Shown here: positions 1 through 7,311 of the stretch, piece after piece
Position numbering within the stretch: position 1 is the stretch's first letter
Layout of the letters: each line of letters begins with the position of its first letter
From: Sinomicrobium weinanense
GTDB lineage: Bacteria > Bacteroidota > Bacteroidia > Flavobacteriales > Flavobacteriaceae
Length of the DNA: 64,000 nucleotides
Reading direction: 5' to 3'
NCBI RefSeq assembly: GCF_018863395.1
Contig: NZ_JAHKRR010000002.1
Coordinates: forward strand, 186,001 to 250,000
Program-made: the position numbers and the translations under genes
The notes under the pieces: generated by a model
What the model was told of the DNA's origin: nothing
The model's database searches: none
What the model saw: only the letters and a program-made list of their open reading frames with translations

Positions 1-1598
1 CATATAACTTCACCGAATACAAGGGCAATGTGGACAACAGATTCCTGGAAGAAACGCGTGACCGAAACCGAAAGTCCAATAATTTAAACGCCAATGTAGG
101 GGCTGAATACAATATCAATGACAAGCACTCCATAGTAGGGTCTGTTCTTATTCGTGACCAGAACGGTGATAACACCACGAAAAACTATACGGATAAATTC
201 GATGATAACCGCAACCTCACCAACCAGGTCTTCCGCTACACCGGAGAAGATGAAAAGGACAAGACCCTGGAATTCAACCTCAATTATTTAGGAAAGTTCA
301 ACGATGAGGGCCACGAACTTTCTGTTGCCCTGCAGCACAGTGACGACGAGGAAGATGAACGCTCCAACATTTACGATCAGCCGGTCTATCCGGATGAAGG
401 ACCGCGAACCTATGAAAAGCTAAGAACATTTGAAAAACAAAAGAATATCCTGGTGCAGGCCGATTATGTCCTCCCCCTGGGAGAAGAGTCCCAGTTCGAG
501 GCCGGTTTTAAAAGCAACCTCAACGATATGTCCAATGACTATACCGTAGAGAACCAGGACGATGAAGGGAACTTCTACGTAAACGACAGCCTTACCAACC
601 TGTTCAACTACGATGAACACATTCATGCCTTCTATGCACAGTATGGCACGAAATTCGACAAATTTTCCGTGCTCCTCGGGCTGCGTACCGAAATTACCAA
701 TATCGATATTTCCGTAGAAGGCTTTGACCTGGATGCCAAAAAGAATTACACCAAGGTATTCCCCACTGTAAACCTTGGGTACGAACTCCGGGAAAACGAA
801 AGTATTACCCTCGGCTATAACCGCCGTATACGACGCCCCTGGTCACGATTCCTCAACCCTTTCCCTTCCAGGGAGAGCAAGACCAATGTATTCCAGGGAA
901 ATGCCGACCTCAACCCCAGCTATTCCGATGCATTCGACCTGGGATACCTGAGGCAGTGGACAAACCTAACCTTTAATGCTTCCGTATATTACCAATACGC
1001 CACCGACGTTTTTCAGTTTATTTCCGAACCTACGGGCAATGTTACAGACGAAGGGGATCCCATTATAAAACGCGGTCCCATAAACCTGGCTACGGACAGC
1101 CGTTTCGGTTTTGAACTGGCCCTGATGTACTCTCCCTTTCAGTGGTGGAGAATAAATACGGACTTTAACTTCTTCAGATCCTCATTAAGGGGAAGTTATA
1201 ACGATGTCAGCTATGACGCCGACAATACCAGTTGGTTTACCCGTCTTAATTCCAAGGTAAACCTGCCCGGAAAAATTGATTTCCAGACCATCCTTTTTTA
1301 CAGGGGGCCATACAGTAATTCCCAGAACGAATACAAGGGCATGCTGTCTACCAACCTAGCCTTCAGCAAAGACATTCTTAATGACAATGCTACCGTTTCC
1401 CTTAATGTCAGTGACCTCTTTAATTCCCGCAAACGGAAAATGGAGACCATTACGGATTCTTTCGAAACGGAAAGTGAATTCCAGTGGAGAGAACGTCAGT
1501 TTACCCTTTCTTTTACGTACAGGTTCAACCAGTCTAAAAGACAAAGGGACAGGCAGGAAAGAAACGGAGACGAAGATATGGGAGGTTTTGAAGGATAA
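1..1598 (+). CDS. outer-membrane beta-barrel protein (TonB-dependent receptor-like), 5' truncated by window edge
   Basis: The frame is open to the first bases of the window, so the GTG at 30 is not the true start and only the C-terminal part is visible. The roughly 530 residues are rich in alternating aromatic/polar beta-strand segments (for example LNYLGKFNDEGHELSVALQ, FYAQYGTKFDKFSVLLGLR) and end in a typical barrel tail with FTLSFTYRF, followed by a charged Arg/Asp/Glu-rich extension. This matches the OMP_b-brl_3 type of outer-membrane receptor found beside carboxypeptidase-regulatory-like and plug domains in Bacteroidota. The plug lies outside the window. Substrate unknown. It is convergent with the MocR gene downstream and shows no link to the SusCD modules. 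Confidence 0.8.
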   Translation, partial: YNFTEYKGNVDNRFLEETRDRNRKSNNLNANVGAEYNINDKHSIVGSVLIRDQNGDNTTKNYTDKFDDNRNLTNQVFRYTGEDEKDKTLEFNLNYLGKFNDEGHELSVALQHSDDEEDERSNIYDQPVYPDEGPRTYEKLRTFEKQKNILVQADYVLPLGEESQFEAGFKSNLNDMSNDYTVENQDDEGNFYVNDSLTNLFNYDEHIHAFYAQYGTKFDKFSVLLGLRTEITNIDISVEGFDLDAKKNYTKVFPTVNLGYELRENESITLGYNRRIRRPWSRFLNPFPSRESKTNVFQGNADLNPSYSDAFDLGYLRQWTNLTFNASVYYQYATDVFQFISEPTGNVTDEGDPIIKRGPINLATDSRFGFELALMYSPFQWWRINTDFNFFRSSLRGSYNDVSYDADNTSWFTRLNSKVNLPGKIDFQTILFYRGPYSNSQNEYKGMLSTNLAFSKDILNDNATVSLNVSDLFNSRKRKMETITDSFETESEFQWRERQFTLSFTYRFNQSKRQRDRQERNGDEDMGGFEG

Positions 1599-1617
1599 AG
1601 CCCGTATTTTATCGGTC

Positions 1618-1645
1618 GGCCTCCTTTAAACAAGGCCTCTTTATT
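1618..1645 (+). terminator. possible terminator after the barrel gene
   Basis: A short inverted repeat GGCCT/AGGCC (1618-1622 and 1633-1637) is followed by a T-rich stretch, 20 bases past the stop codon. The five-base-pair stem is weak. Confidence 0.3.
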
Positions 1646-1664
1646 TTCGGTTTTAGAAATAGAT

Positions 1665-1797
1665 AAGGGATGTCTAAAAAGTCCAGAATCCTGTCATGTT
1701 GAACTCGTTTCAACATCCCATTACGCTGATCAGACAATCGCTATGGGAACCTGAAACGAGTTCAGGTTGACGTGAAATTTTTTTTAAGGCATCCCTT
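1665..1797. repeat. palindromic interspersed repeat, family 1, copy 1
   Basis: A 133-bp element with matching ends (AAGGGATGTCTA at the left; AAGGCATCCCTT at the right, its near reverse complement). It has internal inverted arms GAACTCGTTTCA / TGAAACGAGTTC and a CCCAT...ATGGG core at 1717-1747. The core is found again, inverted, at 62331-62360. It carries no ORF and fills the gap between convergent genes. It could be a MITE or a REP/BIME-like element. Confidence 0.7.
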
Positions 1798-1885
1798 TTG
1801 CGTTTTTTATATGGTTTTGTGCCTCGAAAGTCCGGCTCTGACCATAAGAATATCACAAATCCGGGGACCTGCAAAAACATCTATA

Positions 1886-3394
1886 TTACACATAGCTTTC
1901 TACTTTCTGTTCCAGGAACTTCATGGTTGTTTCCAGCCTGTTCACCGCTTCTTTTATTTCGTCGGGGGTCAGTGAGGCGAAGCCCATACGCAGGCCGGGA
2001 TAGGGTTGGTCTATGGTATCGTCTTCATCGCCGCAATACCCGCCCAGTTTCAGTTTGTTCTTCTTCGCCTCGGCCTTTATTTCTTCCCAGTCATAACCTT
2101 CCCGAAGGGTAACCCATATGGCCATTCCCCCTTCCGGTTTTCTGAATTCGAAATATTTTCCCAGTCTTTCCCGGAGCAGTGTGCAAAACAGGTCGCGCCG
2201 GGCATGATAGATCTTTAATGCTTTTTTGCTGTGCCTTTGTATTTCGCCATCGCGTATCATCCGGGCCAGGGTTAGTTCCAGGATCTGGTCGCCCTGCCGG
2301 TCTATGACCCTTCGCAGACGGGCGGCCTCATCTACAAAATCTTTCGGGGCTACCAGATACCCTACACGAATAGCCGGGGCCACGATCTTGCACAAGGCTC
2401 CTATATAAATCACATTTCCTCCGGAATCACCACTGGCCAGGGGTAATATCGGGGCATTACAATAGTGAAAATCATAGTCGTAATCGTCTTCAACGATGGC
2501 AAAATGGTACTTCTGGGAAAGTTCCAGAAGGTGCATACGCCGGGGTGCCGAAAGGGTTACTGTGGTAGGGTGATGGTGATGTGAGGTGACATAAACCGCC
2601 CTGATCTTCTTTTTTTTGCACAGGGCTTCCACATCGGATGTCACCATACCGTTTTCATCCACTCTTACCCTGTTCAGCCTGCCCCCTGTCTCTATAAATA
2701 CTTTATTGGCCGACCGGTAATTGGTTTCGCCTACCACGATGTTTTCTCCTTGTGCAAGCAATAACCTGGCGGAAAGATAGATCCCCATCTGGCTGCCCCG
2801 GGTGATAAGGATGTTATCGGGGCTCGTACTCAATCCCCTGGTATCGTTCAAATAATCGGCCAGGGCTTCCCGGAGTTCCATATTACCGTAAATAGACCCG
2901 TAGGACAGATGCCTCCTGTTATAGGACTTCTTTACGATGTTGCGATATACCCGCGCTATCTCTTCTATCGGGGCAATACGGTTATCGGGGACACCGTCGT
3001 CCAGCCCCAGAATGCCTTTCCTGGGAAATTCGGTATCCCTGCTGTTCAAATGTTTTCTTTGGATAAAGCTAAAACCTGCCTTTTGCCGGGCTTTTTCCGC
3101 TAACCCGGTCCCGGAGATGGGCTGCTGTTCTACCAGGGGAAGCGATCCGTTTACAAATGTTCCTTTGGCAGGACGAACCTCTATCCAGTCCTGGGCCATG
3201 AGCTCGTCATAGGCAGCTATTACCGTTTTCCGATGGACCTGCAGCGTATCTGCCATCCATCTTGTTCCCGGAAGTTTGGTAGAAGGTGCCAATACACCAC
3301 ATTTTATAAGTTGTATAACCTGATTGCACAGTTGAATGTAAAGCGGGGTGCAGGCTTTTTTATCGAGCTTGATCACTGTCTTGTATGGAAGCAT
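1886..3394 (-). CDS. MocR/GabR-type transcriptional regulator (GntR HTH + aminotransferase fold)
   Basis: A 502-residue fusion typical of the MocR family. An N-terminal GntR winged helix (about 12-82; TPLYIQLCNQVIQLI, KTVIAAYDELMAQDWIEVRPAKGTFV) is joined to a fold-type-I PLP aminotransferase domain. The PLP aspartate is in VEDDYDYDF (about D304) and the Schiff-base lysine in YIGALCKIVAPAIRVGYL (about K336). Family members bind PLP or a PLP-linked amino compound and usually control a divergent target gene. The divergent neighbours are an OsmC protein and a PNPOx-fold flavoprotein, which suits a role in vitamin B6 or flavin/redox homeostasis (inference). Catalytic activity is not expected. Confidence 0.9.
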   Translation of the reverse strand: MLPYKTVIKLDKKACTPLYIQLCNQVIQLIKCGVLAPSTKLPGTRWMADTLQVHRKTVIAAYDELMAQDWIEVRPAKGTFVNGSLPLVEQQPISGTGLAEKARQKAGFSFIQRKHLNSRDTEFPRKGILGLDDGVPDNRIAPIEEIARVYRNIVKKSYNRRHLSYGSIYGNMELREALADYLNDTRGLSTSPDNILITRGSQMGIYLSARLLLAQGENIVVGETNYRSANKVFIETGGRLNRVRVDENGMVTSDVEALCKKKKIRAVYVTSHHHHPTTVTLSAPRRMHLLELSQKYHFAIVEDDYDYDFHYCNAPILPLASGDSGGNVIYIGALCKIVAPAIRVGYLVAPKDFVDEAARLRRVIDRQGDQILELTLARMIRDGEIQRHSKKALKIYHARRDLFCTLLRERLGKYFEFRKPEGGMAIWVTLREGYDWEEIKAEAKKNKLKLGGYCGDEDDTIDQPYPGLRMGFASLTPDEIKEAVNRLETTMKFLEQKVESYV

Positions 3395-3396
3395 AA

Positions 3397-3457
3397 CCGG
3401 ACTACTTAATATATTAAAACTGGACCACTAAAACACTCCATAAAACTAATACTTTTG
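3397..3457 (+). promoter_or_regulatory. candidate MocR operator and promoter for the OsmC/PNPOx genes
   Basis: Two direct repeats, CCGGACTAC (3397-3405) and CTGGACCAC (3420-3428), are 23 bp apart, about two helical turns. MocR proteins such as GabR are known to bind direct repeats. They are followed by TACTTTTG (3450-3457), a perfect match to the Bacteroidota -7 element TAnnTTTG, with no good -33 TTTG at the usual distance. The second repeat covers the -33 region, as expected for an activator-dependent promoter. This is read by eye only. Confidence 0.4.
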
Positions 3458-3542
3458 ACATTATAAATCAACATAGACCGATGATTTTTCATATTTCCGG
3501 GCTTCGATTGATGCCTGGTCCGCCAAAATAATAAAAGTAGTT

Positions 3543-4025
3543 ATGAACAAGACCCACAAATACGACCTTACGGTAAAATGGACAGGAAACAAGGGATCGG
3601 GAACCAGCAGCTACCGTGCCTACGACCGGGACCATTCCATTATTAAAGAGGGGAAAGCGGATATAGCGGGCTCGTCCGACCCTGCTTTCCGGGGCGACAG
3701 TACCAGGCACAACCCGGAAGAATTGCTGGTCGCTTCCGTATCATCCTGCCATATGCTGTGGTTTTTACACCTCTGTTCCCAAGCGGGGGTGCTGGTCACC
3801 GATTATGAAGACCATCCTGTCGGCCATATGGAAGAGACCAGGGAAGGCGGTGGCCGTTTTACAGAGATCGTACTGCACCCCAGGGTAACGGTTTCAGAAG
3901 AATCCATGACAGGCAAACTGGACGCGTTACATCACAGGGCCGGCGAGCTTTGTTTTATTGCCAATTCCTGTAATTTCCCCATACGCCACGAGCCTGTCTG
4001 TCTCGTAAAAAACAAACAGAACTGA
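3543..4025 (+). CDS. OsmC family peroxiredoxin-like protein
   Basis: 160 residues with the OsmC/Ohr layout: a PEELLVASVSSCH helix carrying the first conserved cysteine (C69) and a second conserved cysteine in IANSCNFPI (C143), plus an extra nearby cysteine C137. OsmC proteins reduce organic hydroperoxides in the cytoplasm through the paired cysteines. It is first gene of a likely operon with the PNPOx-like gene 39 bp downstream, and divergent from the MocR regulator that probably controls it. Whether C137 or C143 is the resolving residue cannot be settled here. Confidence 0.9.
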   Translation: MNKTHKYDLTVKWTGNKGSGTSSYRAYDRDHSIIKEGKADIAGSSDPAFRGDSTRHNPEELLVASVSSCHMLWFLHLCSQAGVLVTDYEDHPVGHMEETREGGGRFTEIVLHPRVTVSEESMTGKLDALHHRAGELCFIANSCNFPIRHEPVCLVKNKQN

Positions 4026-4064
4026 AGTAAAGGATCAACTGAACACTTGTAAATAATCAAGGTT

Positions 4065-4727
4065 ATGCCGAATTACGAAACCACGCCCCTGAATAAACTG
4101 GTCCGCGGACCGAAACGGGCTTCTTACGACCAGGAGCAGATATATCGCATACTGGACAAAAAATTCCTTTGCCACGTGGCTTATACCTGGAACGGAAAAG
4201 CCATTGTTATCCCCACGGCTTACGGCAGGAAAGGAGATCGCCTGTACATTCACGGTTCACTGAAGAACAGGATGATGTCCTGCCTGTCCGAAGCGGGGGA
4301 GGCTTGTATATCGGTGACCCACCTGGACGGGCTGGTCCTGGCGCGTTCGGCATTTCACCATTCTGCCAATTACCGTTCGGTCAATATCTTCGGGAAAGTG
4401 AGAAAACTGGAAGGGGATGAAGAAAAAATGCAGGCCCTTGAGTGTATACTGAATCACATGGTGCCGGGCCACTGGAAACACGTAAGGCAGCCCAACGACA
4501 AGGAGCTCCGTGCCACCCTGGTACTGGAAATAGCAATAGACAGCGCTTCTGCCAAGATAAGATCGGGAGGAGTTGCTGACGAAAAAGAAGACCTGGACCT
4601 GCCCATATGGGCGGGAGTAATCCCGATTACAGAAACCGTGGGGGAACCCGAATACGACCCGTTCCTGCCAGAACATATAAAAGCCCCGGCGTCTGTACTG
4701 AATTATGTAAAAAATCACCAACCCTAA
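4065..4727 (+). CDS. pyridoxamine 5'-phosphate oxidase family flavoprotein
   Basis: 220 residues matching the PNPOx-like split-barrel FMN-binding family (Pyridox_ox_2 type). Visible features are an N-terminal RASYDQEQIYRILDKKFLCHVAY, the barrel strand AIVIPTAYGRKGDRLYIHG followed by SLKNRMMSCL, and VSVTHLDGL-like (here CISVTHLDGLVLARSAFHHS) and SVNIFGKV segments. Members are usually found beside MocR-type regulators. They are FMN-dependent reductases or oxidases of unknown substrate rather than PdxH itself. It probably shares a transcript with the OsmC gene upstream and the small ORF 13 bp downstream. Confidence 0.88.
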   Translation: MPNYETTPLNKLVRGPKRASYDQEQIYRILDKKFLCHVAYTWNGKAIVIPTAYGRKGDRLYIHGSLKNRMMSCLSEAGEACISVTHLDGLVLARSAFHHSANYRSVNIFGKVRKLEGDEEKMQALECILNHMVPGHWKHVRQPNDKELRATLVLEIAIDSASAKIRSGGVADEKEDLDLPIWAGVIPITETVGEPEYDPFLPEHIKAPASVLNYVKNHQP

Positions 4728-4740
4728 AACAGAAAAAACT

Positions 4741-4920
4741 ATGGCTGCATGCACACCGTGTCAATGCGACACATCAATCGGTAAAAGCGAAAACCACCTG
4801 ACAACCGGGATTTATAATCTCCTGCCCTACGTTATGGAAAGGTTTGTTCAAAATCCGGGGAAGAAATATCTGGATATCGTTTCTTCACTGACCCCGGAAT
4901 ACTTGTCCAAATACAAATAA
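4741..4920 (+). CDS. small ORF, 59 residues, function unknown
   Basis: ATG at 4741, 13 bp after the flavoprotein stop, TAA at 4918-4920, followed directly by a strong terminator. The N-terminus is cysteine-rich (MAACTPCQCD) and the C-terminus reads EYLSKYK. Codon use resembles the neighbours and the position just before the operon terminator supports a real gene. The CxxCxC cluster could bind metal or be redox-active (inference). No family is recognised. Confidence 0.5.
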   Translation: MAACTPCQCDTSIGKSENHLTTGIYNLLPYVMERFVQNPGKKYLDIVSSLTPEYLSKYK

Positions 4921-4951
4921 TTCCGCTAAATCAATTATTTTTCCATAACAA

Positions 4952-4982
4952 CAAGCCCGGATGTATGTTACAACCGGGCTTG
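4952..4982. terminator. rho-independent terminator, probably bidirectional
   Basis: Perfect 9-bp stem CAAGCCCGG / CCGGGCTTG (4952-4960, 4974-4982) between the plus-strand MocR-linked operon and the end of the minus-strand M60 gene. The T-run is modest on both sides. Confidence 0.65.
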
Positions 4983-5009
4983 TCCAACGAACAAAACTTA
5001 GCAAACAGG

Positions 5010-6785
5010 TCAGTAAACAGCGACTTCTGCCATAGCGGCAAACTGAAGGCCGTCGTGCGCTGATTTCATAATGAGTTTAAAATACCGGAACGACCTGCTT
5101 TCGGCCAGATCGATATTCTGTGGAGTTGCATTGTCCTCCAATACAAAATCTCCCAGGCTTTCCCAATCTTGATTGTCGTTACTTACCTGTATTTCCAGGT
5201 CCTTTACCTTTCTTTGCCCGTCGCGCTGGGTAAGTGTAAACCCGCCGACCGCGGCAGATTCTTTCATATCCACCGTTACGTAGTGCGGATATTCGGCGGC
5301 ATTGTCGAACCAACGTGTATGCCAGTAGGTCGCCGGATCGCCATCAATGATGTTGGACGCCCTGCCGTTTTCGCCGGCGGTCTCCTGTGAACTGTAATCT
5401 GTCACCAGCCACCTGCTGTCCCAGTCGGGATCATCTGTAAGTGTGGTGAGGTCAATATCCGGTTGGGGCAGGTTCAGGGCAGCGATCTCGTCATATACCG
5501 ATGCGCTTGCCTTAAGCCCCCACTTCCGGAAAAATTCAGCGAGGTCATTTCCCGAAATTTCACAGGCTTTCAGCATAAAATACCGCATTTTCTCTTCTCT
5601 GCTGCTTAGCGACGGCTGTTCTTCCCGGGTATGTTTATGCAATTCCTGGAAAAACTCATCGCCATAGGCCAGCCATAATTGCTGAAACATGGCCAGGCGT
5701 ACGAACAGTCCTGCTGCATTGCTGTTAAAATCGCGTTCTTCATCGGACAGGGCCAGGTAATCGGCTACGGCATACCATACCCCATCCCGTACCAGCCGGG
5801 AAGGGCTCACTCCCATGGCCCTTTCTGCGGCAAGGGCATATATGTTTACGGTAACTTCGCCCAGGGTATCCCAGGTCCAGGCACTTTGCTGGTGCATATG
5901 CCCGAGTTCGTGCCAGGGGCCCCAGCCATTATTTCCGAGGCCTTCTACCGTGAGAATATGATTTGCGACATCGCGGTGATACCAGGTGCGGTACCAGGTC
6001 GCCGCCATAAAGGTATCGTCCTTATCGGTCTCTGTCATCAGTATACGGTGTACATTGCGCTGATGTTCGGGAGCAGAGCCGTCCAGCCCGCTTATATCGT
6101 CTTCCGTTTTCAGCACCTCATCTACCAGGGTGAGCAACTGGTTCTGGTCGTCATCCCGGTATTGGAGGGCCTTGTCCCTGGAGGCAACGATAATGGCCTT
6201 ATCGCTCACAAGCTGTACGTCCGGGGCTTCTGTCCAGGTATCGAGCATAGTCTGCCACTGGCCGTTAGTAGTTTCTCCCAGGACAAAATACGGCAACGGT
6301 TCATGCCCGTTCATAAATTCAAGACGGACACGGCCCGAGGAGACATTATTGCTCTTGGCATTGTAGCGAACGTACAACAGGCCCCCATACTCATCTCCCT
6401 TAATGGTATTTATCCCTTTGTGGAGCTGTACCTCAGCAGGATTCCACTTGGCTTCGTACCTGGAATAGGAACCTATAAGCAACACCGGGGTGCCACTCCC
6501 CTGCTCCAGTTGTTCCATTTTTACCATCAGGTCCGTACCGGGCGGCAGGTAAAATCCTGAAGGTGTAAAATCCGAGGCCGGAAAAGACTGTCCGAGCCGT
6601 GCGGCCTCTTCCTGCCCCGAAGGGGTTTCGTTAAATTCCTGTATTTCATTGACAGCAATGCCGCTTCCGTCCGGGTTATCGGGGTCTCCCGGATCGGTTT
6701 CCGGGGGCACACCACAGGAAAATACAACTCCTGTCAATGCTACGAACAGGATAAAACGGTTAAGTTTCAGGTTCAGGTGTTTCAT
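5010..6785 (-). CDS. M60-like metallopeptidase lipoprotein with C-terminal F5/8-type C (discoidin) domain
   Basis: 591 residues. A lipoprotein signal ends in VVFSC (C24). The M60 zinc motif is WHELGH (residues 292-296) with the third ligand glutamate about 13 residues on (GEVTVN, E310), matching the M60 consensus HExxH...E. From about residue 455 a discoidin-type domain follows (ASNIIDGDPATYWHTRW...). M60 enzymes such as Bacteroides BT4244 are O-glycoprotein-directed 'mucinases', and F5/8C domains often bind galactose or GalNAc. Expected to sit on the cell surface and cut glycosylated proteins. It follows module 1 SusD but is separated from it by a terminator and a repeat, and has two operator-like palindromes of its own upstream, so it may be transcribed separately. 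Confidence 0.88.
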   Translation of the reverse strand: MKHLNLKLNRFILFVALTGVVFSCGVPPETDPGDPDNPDGSGIAVNEIQEFNETPSGQEEAARLGQSFPASDFTPSGFYLPPGTDLMVKMEQLEQGSGTPVLLIGSYSRYEAKWNPAEVQLHKGINTIKGDEYGGLLYVRYNAKSNNVSSGRVRLEFMNGHEPLPYFVLGETTNGQWQTMLDTWTEAPDVQLVSDKAIIVASRDKALQYRDDDQNQLLTLVDEVLKTEDDISGLDGSAPEHQRNVHRILMTETDKDDTFMAATWYRTWYHRDVANHILTVEGLGNNGWGPWHELGHMHQQSAWTWDTLGEVTVNIYALAAERAMGVSPSRLVRDGVWYAVADYLALSDEERDFNSNAAGLFVRLAMFQQLWLAYGDEFFQELHKHTREEQPSLSSREEKMRYFMLKACEISGNDLAEFFRKWGLKASASVYDEIAALNLPQPDIDLTTLTDDPDWDSRWLVTDYSSQETAGENGRASNIIDGDPATYWHTRWFDNAAEYPHYVTVDMKESAAVGGFTLTQRDGQRKVKDLEIQVSNDNQDWESLGDFVLEDNATPQNIDLAESRSFRYFKLIMKSAHDGLQFAAMAEVAVY

Positions 6786-6831
6786 AAGTATTTGGATTTA
6801 AAGGTTAATATACAATGATCCGGGACTAAAA

Positions 6832-6847
6832 ATGTTGTCGAACACAT
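6832..6847. promoter_or_regulatory. operator-like palindrome ATGTnnTCGAnnACAT (M60 proximal site)
   Basis: ATGTTGTCGAACACAT is a full match to the palindrome ATGTnnTCGAnnACAT, about 47 bp upstream of the M60 start. The layout resembles LacI-family operators with a central CG. Confidence 0.5.
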
Positions 6848-6922
6848 TTTAAAACGTAACATACTTCAGTTTTCCATTGTTCCCAACCCGACTTTTTATC
6901 GCAAATGAAGATTATTTATAAA

Positions 6923-6977
6923 ATGGTATCGAACACATTACAGAATAAAGATAAAAATATTTTTAATATTTAACATA
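6923..6977 (-). promoter_or_regulatory. operator-like palindrome with candidate promoter (M60 distal site)
   Basis: ATGGTATCGAACACAT (6923-6938) differs by one base from the palindrome. On the minus strand it lies 7 bases downstream of TATCTTTA (plus-strand 6946-6953), a near match to TAnnTTTG, with TATG 20 bp further upstream in place of TTTG. The operator would overlap the transcription start, as at 42046. Confidence 0.4.
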
Positions 6978-7080
6978 TTTTTAGCTTTTAATTTTAGTTA
7001 ACCCCTCATAAAAGTTAAAAAAATCGTAAATTCACCACAAAAGCGCCTCTATCGTCATGACTGCTACAACTTTTCTTTCA
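6948..7080. other. AT-rich leader region upstream of the M60 gene
   Basis: The 6786-7311 gap holds, in order, the two operator palindromes, this very AT-rich stretch, a terminator (7091-7136) and a GATTGA-family repeat (7158-7296). No ORF worth calling was seen. Confidence 0.5.
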
Positions 7081-7090
7081 AATCATATAA

Positions 7091-7136
7091 AAAGCCGCTA
7101 CTGCACTCGCATACAGCAACGGCTTTGACCAACTAA
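7091..7136 (-). terminator. terminator of the module 1 susC-susD transcript
   Basis: Stem AAAGCCG / CGGCTTT (7091-7097, 7130-7136). Read on the minus strand the stem runs into a T-rich tail. It lies downstream of the SusD stop and upstream of the M60 gene. Confidence 0.6.
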
Positions 7137-7157
7137 CTAACTCAAACAAAGGTTAAA

Positions 7158-7296
7158 AGATTGATAGGAGATTGATAGGAGATTGATGAAGATTGATGGA
7201 AGATTGAATCCCGATCGCTATCGGGAGATCGATTTGAAGCATTTCAATCTCGTTCAATCTTCCCGCGTAGCGGGACCAATCTCCTATCAATCTCCT
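7158..7296. repeat. GATTGA-family interspersed repeat, copy A
   Basis: Begins with several direct GATTGA(T/A) units and ends with the complementary CAATCT units, enclosing a CCCGATCGCTATCGGG hairpin and a CCCGCGTAGCGGG hairpin. The right half is nearly identical to the one at 21460-21580. The apparent short ORFs in both copies encode the same peptide only because the DNA is repeated. Confidence 0.8.
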
Positions 7297-7311
7297 TTAA
7301 AAAACACCGTC

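Noticed and set aside
5679-6560. 293-residue plus-strand ORF inside the M60 gene
   Set aside because: Antisense shadow of a well-supported peptidase gene.
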